This document shows, piece by piece, positions 42,579 through 50,482 of a stretch of DNA of 64,000 bases (position 1 is its first letter; every line of letters begins with the position of its first letter). Source of the DNA: Candidatus Lindowbacteria bacterium RIFCSPLOWO2_12_FULL_62_27. Lineage in GTDB: Bacteria > Lindowbacteria > 2-12-FULL-62-27. The notes beneath the pieces are model-generated. The model saw only the letters and a list, made by a program, of their open reading frames with translations, did not search any database and had not been told where the DNA came from. The position numbers and the translations under genes were made by a program. Where the stretch lies: positions 1 to 64,000 of the forward strand of contig MFPR01000041.1 in NCBI GenBank assembly GCA_001784175.1, given 5' to 3'.

Positions 42579-43805
42579 CTATTTCTCCGCCCTCAGCCGC
42601 AGCGACCGCGAGTGGTGCGGAAGGCCCTCCCACTCGGCCAGGATCGAGCCGAGGCGCGCCAGTTCCCCGTCCGGGTCCCGCACCTGCAGGATGGAGCTGC
42701 GGCGGCAAAAGGATTCGATCGACAGCGGCGAAAAAAACCGCGCGGTGCCGGCGGTCGGAAGCGTGTGGTTTGGGCCTGCGATGTAGTCGCCGTAGGCGAC
42801 GCAGGAGGTCCCGAGGAAAATCGCGCCGGCCGGGCCGACCGCGGACAGAAGTTTTTCAGGCTCGGACACGCAGAGCGCGAGGTGTTCCGGCGCCAGTTCC
42901 GCGGCGACGGCGGCGCAGGATTCGAGGGATTTCATGATGACGATGTAAATCTGCCGGCGGATTTCCTCGTCCGACTTGTCGATCCGTTTCTTGACCTGCC
43001 CGCCGAGTTTGGGGCTGGTCGTGAGCAGAAGCGACAGGCTGTCCGGGCCGTGCTCGGCCTGGGCCAGGAGGTCCTCCGTGACGAAGTCCGCCGAGACGGA
43101 ATTGTCCGCGATCACCGCCAGCTCCGACGGTCCCGCCAGCATGTCGATCCCGACGTCTCCGTAGAGCAGCCGTTTGGCCGCCGTGACATATACGTTGCCG
43201 GGGCCGAAAATCTTGTCGACCTGCGGGACACTGCGCGTGCCGTAGGCGAAGGCCGCCATCGACTGGGCGCCGCCCATTTTGAAGACGGCCGTCACGCCCG
43301 TCAGCCGCGCGGCCTCGGCTAGGATCGCCGGGATCCGGCCGTCCGGCCTCGGCGGCGTGGCGACGTACCGTTCCGGAACGCCGGCAACCTTGGCGGGCAC
43401 GGCCAGCATGAGGAGCGTTGACAAAAGCGGCGCTTTTCCGCCCGGCACGTACAACCCCACGCGCTCGATGGGCGCGACGCGCTCGGCGTAGAGGCCGGTG
43501 GCGTCCACGCGTGGGGCGGCGCGCATTTTTTGGGATTCGTAGAATTTCTGCAGGCGGTCGATCACCGTTTCCAGGATCAGCCGTTCCTGCGTGCTGATCG
43601 AGGCTCGCGCGGATTCGAATTCGTCGTCCGTCACCCGCAGCGTCTTCAAACTCGCAATGTCCCACCGCTCCGTGTAGCGCAGCACGGCCGCGTCGCCCTC
43701 CTTGCGCACGCGGCTCAGGATGATCCGCACGGCCCGCTCGGCCAGCCGGGCCCGGCGGCGGAATTCTTCGCGGCGGCGGAAAAACGCGCCGAGCGTCACG
43801 TTCAT
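42579..43805 (-). CDS. hisD: Histidinol dehydrogenase
   Basis: 408 residues from ATG 43805, which overlaps the hisG stop (ATGA). RVGLYVPGGKAPLLSTLLML, KIFGPGNVYVTAAKR, DMLAGPSELAVIADN, DLLAQAEHGPDS and GPNHTLPTAGTARFFSPLS are HisD signatures, including the zinc-site residues. It performs the last two oxidations to histidine. A longer upstream frame lies inside hisG and is not coding. Confidence 0.96.
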   Translation of the reverse strand: MNVTLGAFFRRREEFRRRARLAERAVRIILSRVRKEGDAAVLRYTERWDIASLKTLRVTDDEFESARASISTQERLILETVIDRLQKFYESQKMRAAPRVDATGLYAERVAPIERVGLYVPGGKAPLLSTLLMLAVPAKVAGVPERYVATPPRPDGRIPAILAEAARLTGVTAVFKMGGAQSMAAFAYGTRSVPQVDKIFGPGNVYVTAAKRLLYGDVGIDMLAGPSELAVIADNSVSADFVTEDLLAQAEHGPDSLSLLLTTSPKLGGQVKKRIDKSDEEIRRQIYIVIMKSLESCAAVAAELAPEHLALCVSEPEKLLSAVGPAGAIFLGTSCVAYGDYIAGPNHTLPTAGTARFFSPLSIESFCRRSSILQVRDPDGELARLGSILAEWEGLPHHSRSLRLRAEK

Positions 43806-44431
43806 GGGGCGGGGGGAAGAACCGATTGGAGCGACGAGATCATGCCCTCGATGGCGGACTTGTTCATCTTCAAGCTCACCCGGTTCACGACCAGAAGTCC
43901 CGTCGACTGCAGAATCTCCTCCAGAATGACCAGGCCGTTCGCGCGCAGCGTCTCGCCCGTCGATACGAGGTCGACCACGGCGTCCGCAAGCATCGCCTGC
44001 GGCGCCAGCTCCACCGAGCCGTAGAGCTTGATGACCGAACAGGCGCGGCCCTTGCCCATGAAAAAGGAGCGGGTGACGTTCGGATATTTCGTCGCCACCC
44101 GGATCGTGCCGTTTTTGGCCATGACCGACGCGTCCTTCGCGGCGAGCACCAGCCGGCAAAATCCGATGCGGAGGTCCAGAAGCTGGTACAGGTCCGAGCC
44201 CTGCTCCAGCAGAACATCCCGGCCGACGATGCCTACGTCGGCGGCGCCCTGCGAGACGTACGTCGGCACGTCCTGCGCGCGCACGGCCAGAAACGCCCGA
44301 CTGTGCTTCTCGTCCGACACGTGCAGCTTGCGGGACTGCCGGATCTCCTCGGGCACGGGGAGGCCCGCGCGGTCGTAGAGACCGATGGCTTCGTCAAAGA
44401 GTTTCCCTTTCGCCAGCGCAATCCGAATCAT
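43802..44431 (-). CDS. hisG: ATP phosphoribosyltransferase, short form
   Basis: 209 residues. IRIALAKGKLFDEAIGLYD, AADVGIVGRDVLLEQGSDLYQLLDL and DAVVDLVSTGETLRANGL identify HisG without the C-terminal regulatory domain. Short HisG needs HisZ, which is not in this window. First enzyme of histidine synthesis and first gene of the his unit. The ATG is 6 nt after a TAGGGT -10 box. Confidence 0.95.
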   Translation of the reverse strand: MIRIALAKGKLFDEAIGLYDRAGLPVPEEIRQSRKLHVSDEKHSRAFLAVRAQDVPTYVSQGAADVGIVGRDVLLEQGSDLYQLLDLRIGFCRLVLAAKDASVMAKNGTIRVATKYPNVTRSFFMGKGRACSVIKLYGSVELAPQAMLADAVVDLVSTGETLRANGLVILEEILQSTGLLVVNRVSLKMNKSAIEGMISSLQSVLPPAP

Positions 44432-44437
44432 GGGTCG

Positions 44438-44466
44438 ACCCTAGCTTATCCGGGACAAAGGCTCAA
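44438..44466 (-). promoter_or_regulatory. Promoter of the his unit
   Basis: TTGAGC (44461-44466), 17-nt spacer and TAGGGT (44438-44443) on the minus strand, followed after 6 nt by the hisG ATG. A leaderless transcript is predicted, which leaves no space for a classical his leader-peptide attenuator. Confidence 0.6.
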
Positions 44467-44470
44467 TTCG

Positions 44471-44607
44471 CAACTGTTCACCTCCAACTGTTCACCTCCT
44501 CTCCCCCCGCAGGGGGGAGAGGATTGAGGTGAGGGGGGTGGATTGGCGGCGTCAGGGGCCTGCCACCCTCACCCCAACCCTCTCCCGCCTCTGGCGGGAG
44601 AGGGGGA
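44471..44607. repeat. Composite palindromic dispersed repeat
   Basis: A full copy of about 135 nt with a duplicated beginning (AACTGTTCACCTCC twice), the CCCCCC-GC-GGGGGG palindrome, GAGGTGAGGGGGGTGG, a spacer and CCCTCACCCCAACCCTCTCCC with its palindromic partner. The right end forms the last codons and stop of the agmatinase gene. Confidence 0.9.
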
Positions 44608-45453
44608 GTTCCTGGAGGAGGCTTCCGACAACGCCACCAGTCGGACCAGCGCGCGGGCGGCGGTGGCGGCGGCGCAGGACGGGCCGGCCGGCGGGCAGAG
44701 CTCAACCACGTCGCCGGCCAGGACGGTCCGGCTGCGGGCCAGGTGCGTCAGGATGTCCGAAAATTCTCCCCACGAGATTCCGCCGGGCTCCGGGTTCGTG
44801 GCGGCCGGCATGAGGCCGAGGTCGAAGACGTCGACATCGATGGAGAGGTAGATGTTTTTTCGAATCCCGGCCAGCATCCGCTTCCACCGGCCCTTTCGGA
44901 CATCGTCCGCGAAAATCAACCGGGCGCCGGCCCGGCGGTGCTCCGGCAGAAGGCTACGGAGGCCGATGACGGTCGTGTCGATGCCCATTTCGACGACCCG
45001 GCGGGTGGAGCAGGCGTGACTCCAGAGGCTGCCGTTGTGGACTTTTCTCAGATCGCTGTGCGCGTCAAATACGACGACTGAAAAATCTTTTTTCCCGCGC
45101 GCCCCGGCCAGCGCCTCCACGAGCGGTGCCAGCACGCTGTGTTCGCCGCCGATGCCGATCGGCACGGCGCCCTGCCGGTGGGCGAGTGCGGCCGCCGCGC
45201 GGACCCGGTCCAGGTATGCGCGCTGCCTTTCGCCACGTTTCGGGACGAGCGGCGGCGCCGTGCGATATCGCAGCCGCTGCAGGTCGACGTCCAGAAGCTC
45301 ATCGTATGATTCAACACACTGCGATGCATCCAGGATGGCCTTCGGCGCAAGCCGGCTGCCGGGCCGGGTCGATCCGGCGTCGTAGGGCAGAGGGATCAGG
45401 ACATAGCGGGGACGATGTGAGGGCCGGATATCCAGAAAATGAGGAAGGCTCAA
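44569..45453 (-). CDS. speB: Agmatinase/arginase-family ureohydrolase
   Basis: 294 residues. GGEHS (102-106), DAHSDLR (130-136) and SIDVDVFD (204-211) carry the manganese ligands of the ureohydrolase superfamily. With the arginine decarboxylase 4 nt upstream, agmatinase (agmatine to putrescine and urea) is the best call. The last 13 residues are encoded by the dispersed repeat, replacing the natural C-terminus. The gene symbol rests on context. Confidence 0.88.
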   Translation of the reverse strand: MSLPHFLDIRPSHRPRYVLIPLPYDAGSTRPGSRLAPKAILDASQCVESYDELLDVDLQRLRYRTAPPLVPKRGERQRAYLDRVRAAAALAHRQGAVPIGIGGEHSVLAPLVEALAGARGKKDFSVVVFDAHSDLRKVHNGSLWSHACSTRRVVEMGIDTTVIGLRSLLPEHRRAGARLIFADDVRKGRWKRMLAGIRKNIYLSIDVDVFDLGLMPAATNPEPGGISWGEFSDILTHLARSRTVLAGDVVELCPPAGPSCAAATAARALVRLVALSEASSRNSPSPARGGRGLG

Positions 45454-45457
45454 CTAC

Positions 45458-46021
45458 TCACGGAATCAAAATGGCGGCGGCCAGGACCGTGGTCCACCAG
45501 CCCTGCCGGTCGCCCTCGGCGGCGGCGGCGATGCTCATGGTCCGGACCATTTTGGGGCTCCGGTCTTTCGGGCTGATCCTCCAGGCGAATCCGTCGCCCG
45601 TTCGGGGCTTTCTGTACTGGATCTCCTTCTCGCCCAGGACCGTCGCGAGCATGTTCGCCGCCAGAACCTCGGCATAGTGCCCGGCCTCCTTGGCGGTCTG
45701 TCCGAAGGAGTGGTGCTCGGACAGATACCCGTACTGGGTCGGGTCCTTGGGGATGGCCAGCCCGTTGGCGGCGGCGATGAGCCGGCCGGGCTCCTGGGTC
45801 TCGCTCTTGCTGAGCACTACATGGATGATCTGGCCCTCCCGCAGCATCGGCAGGCCCTTTTCCCGGGTGAGCAGATGACAGTGCGGGGGAAAGATGCTGG
45901 ACACACAGATGATGTTGAATGGCCCGATCCCGGCGTTGCGCAGGGCGCCTTCGAAACTGGCGAGTTTCTCGCGGTGAACGCCGACGCCCTTGGTCAGAAA
46001 TATTTTCGTGGGTACGTACAT
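45458..46021 (-). CDS. Pyruvoyl-dependent arginine decarboxylase
   Basis: 187 residues. PFNIICVSSIFPP contains the Ser41-Ser42 self-cleavage site that generates the pyruvoyl group; SKSETQEPGRLIAAANGLA and YLSEHHSFGQTAKEAG are further family motifs. It converts arginine to agmatine without PLP. The family is typical of archaea and found in some bacteria. AAGGAGA lies just before the ATG. It pairs with the agmatinase 4 nt downstream for putrescine synthesis. Confidence 0.93.
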   Translation of the reverse strand: MYVPTKIFLTKGVGVHREKLASFEGALRNAGIGPFNIICVSSIFPPHCHLLTREKGLPMLREGQIIHVVLSKSETQEPGRLIAAANGLAIPKDPTQYGYLSEHHSFGQTAKEAGHYAEVLAANMLATVLGEKEIQYRKPRTGDGFAWRISPKDRSPKMVRTMSIAAAAEGDRQGWWTTVLAAAILIP

Positions 46022-46037
46022 GTTCGTCTCCTTGATT

Positions 46038-46439
46038 CTACATCAATTCGGATAGCGGCACATTGATCCGCTCCACGGTGAACTTCAACGTGTGCCTCGT
46101 GGTTTTGGGCTTGAATACTTTGTCGGACAGCCCCATGTCAATGACTTCCTGCTTGGTGATCCCGGGCAGGCCCGATTCGGGCCGGGCCACGACTGTGATG
46201 AGGGACTCGTCGAAATAGTCGATCAACAGGACGGGGACCTTTTTTGCGCCAAGACGCATCAGCGTATTGTACCGGTGATGCCCGTCGAGGATCACGCGCG
46301 TTTTTTCGTCCACGACGACCGGAATGTCGACGCATTGCTCGCGGGTGATGATCTCGGTCACGCGCGCCAGCCGCTCAGGGATCACCTGCTCGTGCTCGTG
46401 GAGGCTGCCGAGGGGGACGATCTCTATTCTGTATGTCAA
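46038..46439 (-). CDS. ParB/sulfiredoxin-fold protein
   Basis: 133 residues from TTG 46439, whose TTGA overlaps the stop of the preceding gene. IPVVVDEKTRVILDGHHRYNTL resembles the ParB N-terminal and SerK (ADP-dependent serine kinase) fold, in which DGHHR is part of the nucleotide site. No HTH follows, so a partition function is unlikely; a small-molecule kinase or a nucleotidase is more plausible. It lies 16 nt before the arginine decarboxylase gene. Function uncertain. Confidence 0.7.
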   Translation of the reverse strand: MTYRIEIVPLGSLHEHEQVIPERLARVTEIITREQCVDIPVVVDEKTRVILDGHHRYNTLMRLGAKKVPVLLIDYFDESLITVVARPESGLPGITKQEVIDMGLSDKVFKPKTTRHTLKFTVERINVPLSELM

Positions 46440-47611
46440 TCGATGGCTTTGGTGGCGAGCCGGTAGTAGGCGAGGGCGGTTTCGAGGTCGCCCGATTCCT
46501 CCCAGTATTCGCCGAGCCGGAAATAGAATTCGTACAGATGGGGACTGCCGCTCTTTTCGATCGCCGCTTTCAGGCCCGTCAGATAGTCCATCGCTGCCTT
46601 CACGCCCTTCATCCGCCGCATGTCGGCGGCCCGGCCGAGCGCCGATTTCACCGCATCGTTTTCGGATTGGAGATTTTGGATTTTGGATTTTGGATTTTGG
46701 ATTTCAGGCTGAACCTTAGAGTGAACTTCGGAGGAAACATGGCCGGAGGACTGGGCGGACAGGAAATCCTGCACGGACCGGCGGCCGATGACGTTGCCGT
46801 TCGACGGATCGATCTGATAGGCGTATTCGTCGGAAAGAACATGGAACCCGTTCGGCGACAGGTAGGGCGTGCCCGCGATCGGGAAGGTCGTCTTCACCTT
46901 GCCGGCGGGGTCGATCACCGCCGCCTCGCGCCTCAAGGCGTCATAGCCCATCCGAAGACCACCGGGGAGTTCGTAGTAGAAGGTGTAGGAGGGCGGGACA
47001 TTGGGGACGTTGGTCGACGGAGGCTCGATGCGGGGCGCGGGCTGCGGGATGCTTGAGACCGGAGGCTCGATCCTCTGCGGGGCCGCCTCCGGCCGGGGGC
47101 CTGTGGCCTCCCGGGCCGTAACGCCGGACATGTTCGACAACGCGGAAAACACAGCCTGGAATTCGGAGTCGACGACTTCGAATCGCGATTCGGGCGAACT
47201 CATGACCAGAACGTAAATGTCGCCGTCGAGGACGAAGTCGTAGGAACGGATTTTGAAGGGCAGTTCGCCGTAGGCGCCCAGTTTTGTGTAGAGTCCGCCG
47301 CTCGTGGGCCCGAAGCGGGGATCATAGCGGGTATCGGCGGTGATGGGCATCCAGCCGAGGTCGGCGCGCAGGCCGGAGAGGAATTGGTCGGCCGACATCG
47401 CGCCGGGCTTGTATCGCCACATCGACAGGGTGGCCGTCCGGTCTTGGGCCAGATTGGCCTTGATCAGCTCCGGCCCCGGCTCCTCCACCACGGTCCACCT
47501 GTCGGACAGATTGACGACCAGCGGCCCGCGCACGAAGTCCCGCGCGTCCGCATCTCCACCGGCCATGAGCAACAGGCAACAGGCCATTCCCGCCAACACC
47601 CTGCTAAACAT
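46436..47611 (-). CDS. Secreted protein of unknown function with helical C-terminus
   Basis: 391 residues from ATG 47611 (ATG 47629 is an alternative). The signal peptide FSRVLAGMACCLLLMAG is clear. The N-terminal domain (to about residue 165) resembles small exported proteins that read VVNLSDRWTVVEEPGPELIK; a Pro-rich linker follows (PPVSSIPQPAPRIEPPS), then a beta segment and a C-terminal helical pair resembling a TPR (YEFYFRLGEYWEESGDLETALAYYRLA). An in-frame repeat peptide (QNPKSKIQNLQSEN) sits just before that. The frame upstream of 47629 is the C/G-run repeat. I do not recognise the family. Confidence 0.68.
   Translation of the reverse strand: MFSRVLAGMACCLLLMAGGDADARDFVRGPLVVNLSDRWTVVEEPGPELIKANLAQDRTATLSMWRYKPGAMSADQFLSGLRADLGWMPITADTRYDPRFGPTSGGLYTKLGAYGELPFKIRSYDFVLDGDIYVLVMSSPESRFEVVDSEFQAVFSALSNMSGVTAREATGPRPEAAPQRIEPPVSSIPQPAPRIEPPSTNVPNVPPSYTFYYELPGGLRMGYDALRREAAVIDPAGKVKTTFPIAGTPYLSPNGFHVLSDEYAYQIDPSNGNVIGRRSVQDFLSAQSSGHVSSEVHSKVQPEIQNPKSKIQNLQSENDAVKSALGRAADMRRMKGVKAAMDYLTGLKAAIEKSGSPHLYEFYFRLGEYWEESGDLETALAYYRLATKAID
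46664..46706. repeat. GGATTTT short-period repeat inside a secreted-protein gene
   Basis: Five to six units near GGATTTT. On the minus strand it is read in frame as a Lys/Ser/Ile/Gln/Asn-rich peptide between two domains. Confidence 0.8.
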
Positions 47612-47667
47612 TGATTGTGATATAAACATAGAGGCCAGCCCGTGAAAAGAGGAAACTATCCCTTCCT

Positions 47668-47699
47668 CCCCCCTTGAAAAGGGGGGATTGAGGGGGGTC
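47668..47699. repeat. C-run/G-run dispersed repeat downstream of Uma2 copy 1
   Basis: CCCCCCTTGAAAAGGGGGG followed by ATTGAGGGGGGT. An almost identical copy lies at the same distance after the second Uma2 gene (48450-48480), so repeat and gene were duplicated together. Confidence 0.85.
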
Positions 47700-47726
47700 A
47701 CCGTCTTTCACTGACCTCTTTCCGAC

Positions 47727-48284
47727 TCAGCGTTTGAAGAAATCCGAAGTATCCGGGGAAAAATCCGGCAAGAGCGGGGACTTCAGTTTTTCGCCGGGAG
47801 TGAAAATCTTGTGTGTGTCGAAGGCGGATTTGCCGACGACGCAGACCTCGGCCGTTTTGGCGAAAGGATCGACGATCCAGTATTCCCGGACGCCGTATTT
47901 GTAATATACCCGGCGTTTGATGACGCGGTCCTTTTCGCCGCTCGATGGCGAAATCACCTCGACGACGAGGTCGGGCGGGCCGACAATGCCGCGGTCTTCG
48001 ATCACGGCCTCTCGTTCCTGTGCCACAAATAGAATGTCGGGCACAAGGACGTTGATATTTGACAGGATCACATCCGTGGGACCGAACAGGACACGCCCCA
48101 GGCGCCTTTCTTGAACATACGGATCGAGCAATCTGAAGACGTTTGAGCATACGATCTGATGCAACGTTCTTGGAGAGGGTGTCATTTCCAGATCTCCTTC
48201 GATGAGCTCATACCGCTGGTCTTCGGGGGTGAGCAGATAATCCTCGTAGGTCAAATCCATCGGACGTCTGATGGCCTGTTCCAT
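47727..48284 (-). CDS. Uma2-family (DUF820, PD-(D/E)XK-like) protein, copy 1
   Basis: 185 residues from ATG 48284 with AGGAGG 8 nt upstream. YELIEGDLEMTPSP, VLVPDILFVA, GPPDLVVEVISPSSGEKDR and KYGVREYWIVDP are Uma2 motifs with the nuclease-fold acidic residues (E, D, E) and Lys. Function is unsettled; the family is common in cyanobacteria and other multicopy contexts. It is a near twin of the gene at 48518-49075, differing mainly in residues 45-60 and in the tail. Confidence 0.85.
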   Translation of the reverse strand: MEQAIRRPMDLTYEDYLLTPEDQRYELIEGDLEMTPSPRTLHQIVCSNVFRLLDPYVQERRLGRVLFGPTDVILSNINVLVPDILFVAQEREAVIEDRGIVGPPDLVVEVISPSSGEKDRVIKRRVYYKYGVREYWIVDPFAKTAEVCVVGKSAFDTHKIFTPGEKLKSPLLPDFSPDTSDFFKR

Positions 48285-48291
48285 GCGTCTT

Positions 48292-48347
48292 CCTCCTGAC
48301 AATCAGATTACCACATTCGCATCCCTCTCTCCAGAACAGGCATTATA
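48292..48347 (-). promoter_or_regulatory. -10 box and ribosome site of Uma2 copy 1
   Basis: TATAAT at 48342-48347 and AGGAGG at 48292-48297 on the minus strand, giving a leader of about 50 nt. No good -35 at 16-18 nt was found. This contrasts with the leaderless arrangement of other genes in the window. Confidence 0.4.
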
Positions 48348-48396
48348 TCCTGCTGGTTTCAAAATAGATAGAGAACAACTTAACAACTTACGGTCT

Positions 48397-48430
48397 GGCG
48401 CCGGCGAGGCGCCGGCGAGGCGGCGCCGGT
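48397..48430. repeat. GC-rich tandem repeat
   Basis: Three imperfect units of GGCGCCGGCGA in the gap between the two Uma2 genes. The unit is itself palindromic (GGCGCC). Confidence 0.75.
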
Positions 48431-48449
48431 GAGTCTATTATCCCTTCAT

Positions 48450-48480
48450 CCCCCCTTGAAAAGGGGGGATTGAGGGGGGT
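48450..48480. repeat. C-run/G-run dispersed repeat downstream of Uma2 copy 2
   Basis: Same sequence as 47668-47699 apart from flanks; flanking bases TATCCCTTC and ACCGTCTTTCACT are also shared, marking the extent of the local duplication. Confidence 0.85.
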
Positions 48481-48517
48481 TACCGTCTTTCACTTCTTTC
48501 ACTGCCCCCTTTCCAAC

Positions 48518-49075
48518 TCATCGTTTGAAGAAATCCGAGACGGCGGGCGAAAAATCCGGCAGGAGCGGTGACCGGAGGCGTTCGTCGGCCGCGAAGATTT
48601 TGTGGGTGTCGAATCCCTGCGGGCCGACGACGCAGACCTCGGCCGTTTTGGCGAAAGGATCGACGATCCAGTATTCCCGGACGCCATATTTGTAATATAC
48701 CCGGCGTTTGATGACGCGGTCCTTTTCGCCGCTCGATGGCGAAATCACTTCGACGACGAGGTCCGGCGGCCCGACGATCCCGCGGTCTTCGACGATACCC
48801 TCCCGATCGCGAGCCACGAACAGGATGTCGGGGACAAGAACGTTGATGTTCGAGAGGATGACGTCCGTCGGGCCGAGATAGACGCGGCCGAGGTTTTTGG
48901 TTTTGATGTGACTCAGCAGCAATTCGTTGATGTTTTGAATCGTTTCCTGATGTCTGGTCCTTGGGGACGGGGTCATTTCCAGATCTCCTTCGATGAGCTC
49001 ATACCGCTGGTCTTCGGGGGTGAGCAGATAATCCTCGTAGGTTAAATCCATAGGACGTCTGATGGCCTGTTCCAT
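48518..49075 (-). CDS. Uma2-family (DUF820, PD-(D/E)XK-like) protein, copy 2
   Basis: 185 residues from ATG 49075, preceded by AAAGGAGG. It carries the same motifs as copy 1 (IEGDLEMTPSPRT, VPDILFVARDRE, GVREYWIVDPFAKTAEV). Divergence is concentrated in residues 45-60 and in the C-terminal third, which may affect partner or substrate choice. Tandem duplication with downstream repeat is evident. It lies downstream of the porin terminator. Confidence 0.85.
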   Translation of the reverse strand: MEQAIRRPMDLTYEDYLLTPEDQRYELIEGDLEMTPSPRTRHQETIQNINELLLSHIKTKNLGRVYLGPTDVILSNINVLVPDILFVARDREGIVEDRGIVGPPDLVVEVISPSSGEKDRVIKRRVYYKYGVREYWIVDPFAKTAEVCVVGPQGFDTHKIFAADERLRSPLLPDFSPAVSDFFKR

Positions 49076-49082
49076 GATCTCG

Positions 49083-49103
49083 CCTCCTTTGAATGAAATT
49101 ATA
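49083..49103 (-). promoter_or_regulatory. -10 box and ribosome site of Uma2 copy 2
   Basis: TATAAT (49098-49103) and AAAGGAGG (49083-49090) on the minus strand. The -35 position falls in the sequence just after the porin terminator and has no good match. Confidence 0.4.
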
Positions 49104-49126
49104 TCACACTCCGACCCCTCCGGGAC

Positions 49127-49159
49127 AAAAAAAACCCGTCCGCCGGAGAGGCGGACGGG
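49127..49159 (-). terminator. Rho-independent terminator of the porin gene
   Basis: CCCGTCCGCC and GGCGGACGGG form a 10-bp GC stem with a 5-nt loop (49135-49159), followed on the minus strand by eight T (49127-49134). It lies about 30 nt after the porin stop. This is the cleanest terminator in the window. Confidence 0.93.
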
Positions 49160-49189
49160 TGTTAAGTGCGAATCTAAGCTCGGATCAGA

Positions 49190-50482
49190 TTAGAACGACA
49201 CGCCGACGGACACGGTCAGTGCATCCGCGTCGCCGTTGACGGTGTCGACCGTGTTGGTCCCCTGCGAGAGGGCTGAACCATCCTCGTCGAAGGACGACCA
49301 CTCGGCCTTGACCATCGCGTTGTCCGCCAGCTTGTAACCGGCTGCGATCGTCCACAAGCTGGGCTCGCCCAGATTGTTGGAGTTCACGTAGTCCGGATCG
49401 ATCTGATTATAGCGGACCGCCACGTAGGAATTGTCGTCGAAGTTGTACCGACCCTGGGCGCCGAAGTAATCATACTCGCGGTTGTTGTTCCCGTTCGAGG
49501 TATCGGCATCGATGTTGCCCCAGAAGGCCAAGACATAACCCTGGCCGTAGTCGTACTTGCCGGCAAACTCCCAGACGTCGCGGTTGTAGCCGCCGGTCGC
49601 CCTGTTATTGTAGACCAGACCCGACAGGTTGCCGTTCATCGTGCCGCCAGGCGCCGTTCTGTTAATGTTGTTCTCCAAGAAGGCGCTTCCGATGTTCAGC
49701 GGATCCATATCGCCGTCCTGCCGCTGATCGCTGGTGTACCAGCTCGCCTGCAGCGTCAGGTTCTCCTGCAGACCGACCTCGGCGCGAATGGCCCACGCTA
49801 GATCGTCGTTGCTCTTGTTGTACTGGTGGGGCCCTGCAACTCCATCATTGGCCACACCCGCACCCGCGGGGTTACCATCGGTAACATCGCCGCCATTCAG
49901 GAGCGCAACCTCCCACGACAGCGGTGTGCTGGTCTGGCCCATGTCGAATGAACCCGACAGAGCAATTCCTTCGTCACCGCCGTTAATGTCCAGCAGGCTG
50001 TTGGTAACGAAGTCGTTCTTCATGTCATCCCCGTTGTTGGTGCGCATGCCGTACTCGTATCCGAAGGGGATGTCAATCGTTCCTACCTTGAGATCAAAGC
50101 CGCTTCCGAGCACATCCTTGACCGTCAGATAGGCGCGGAGCATTTCGACCGATTCACCCAAGCTGCCGTTGGTGCCGGCGCCGGGAAGGGCTGCACCGGT
50201 ACCGCCACGACCACCGCGCTGATTCTCGCTCGACCAGTCGTTGGCCGCCCAGAATTTGGCGGTCACGGAGATTTTGTCCGAGACGTCGCCGTTGACATAG
50301 AGATTGACCCGAGGGTCATTGAAATTGAGATCCTCATCTTGTGCGCCCGAGGTCGAGTCAAAATCGACGTCCTGCGCGCTGACGAGGGCTGCACCCGTAA
50401 TTTCGATCTTCGCTTCCGACAGTGTCGGGAGGGCGAAGACAAAAGCCACGAGAGCTGTGAATACAAGAAGACCTTTGTTCAT
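49190..50482 (-). CDS. Outer-membrane beta-barrel porin
   Basis: 430 residues from ATG 50482 with GGGGGAG about 9 nt upstream. The signal peptide LLVFTALVAFVFALPTLSEA is followed by an Asn/Asp/Gly-rich, alternating beta-strand sequence that ends in Phe (LTVSVGVSF), the outer-membrane barrel sorting signature. GSGFDLKVGTIDIPFGYEYG and SWEVALLNG are typical of porins that read as phosphate- or alginate-type barrels. Substrate unknown. It has its own promoter with a very long leader and its own terminator, so it is a monocistronic, probably highly expressed gene. Confidence 0.85.
   Translation of the reverse strand: MNKGLLVFTALVAFVFALPTLSEAKIEITGAALVSAQDVDFDSTSGAQDEDLNFNDPRVNLYVNGDVSDKISVTAKFWAANDWSSENQRGGRGGTGAALPGAGTNGSLGESVEMLRAYLTVKDVLGSGFDLKVGTIDIPFGYEYGMRTNNGDDMKNDFVTNSLLDINGGDEGIALSGSFDMGQTSTPLSWEVALLNGGDVTDGNPAGAGVANDGVAGPHQYNKSNDDLAWAIRAEVGLQENLTLQASWYTSDQRQDGDMDPLNIGSAFLENNINRTAPGGTMNGNLSGLVYNNRATGGYNRDVWEFAGKYDYGQGYVLAFWGNIDADTSNGNNNREYDYFGAQGRYNFDDNSYVAVRYNQIDPDYVNSNNLGEPSLWTIAAGYKLADNAMVKAEWSSFDEDGSALSQGTNTVDTVNGDADALTVSVGVSF

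Noticed and set aside
44471-44607. Possible CRISPR or insertion sequence in the repeat regions
   Set aside because: No regular spacer pattern, no cas gene, no transposase; structure is two palindromes, as in REP or MITE-like elements.
46038-46439. Chromosome partition ParB
   Set aside because: Too short, no helix-turn-helix, no parA neighbour and no parS site seen; only the small N-terminal fold is present.
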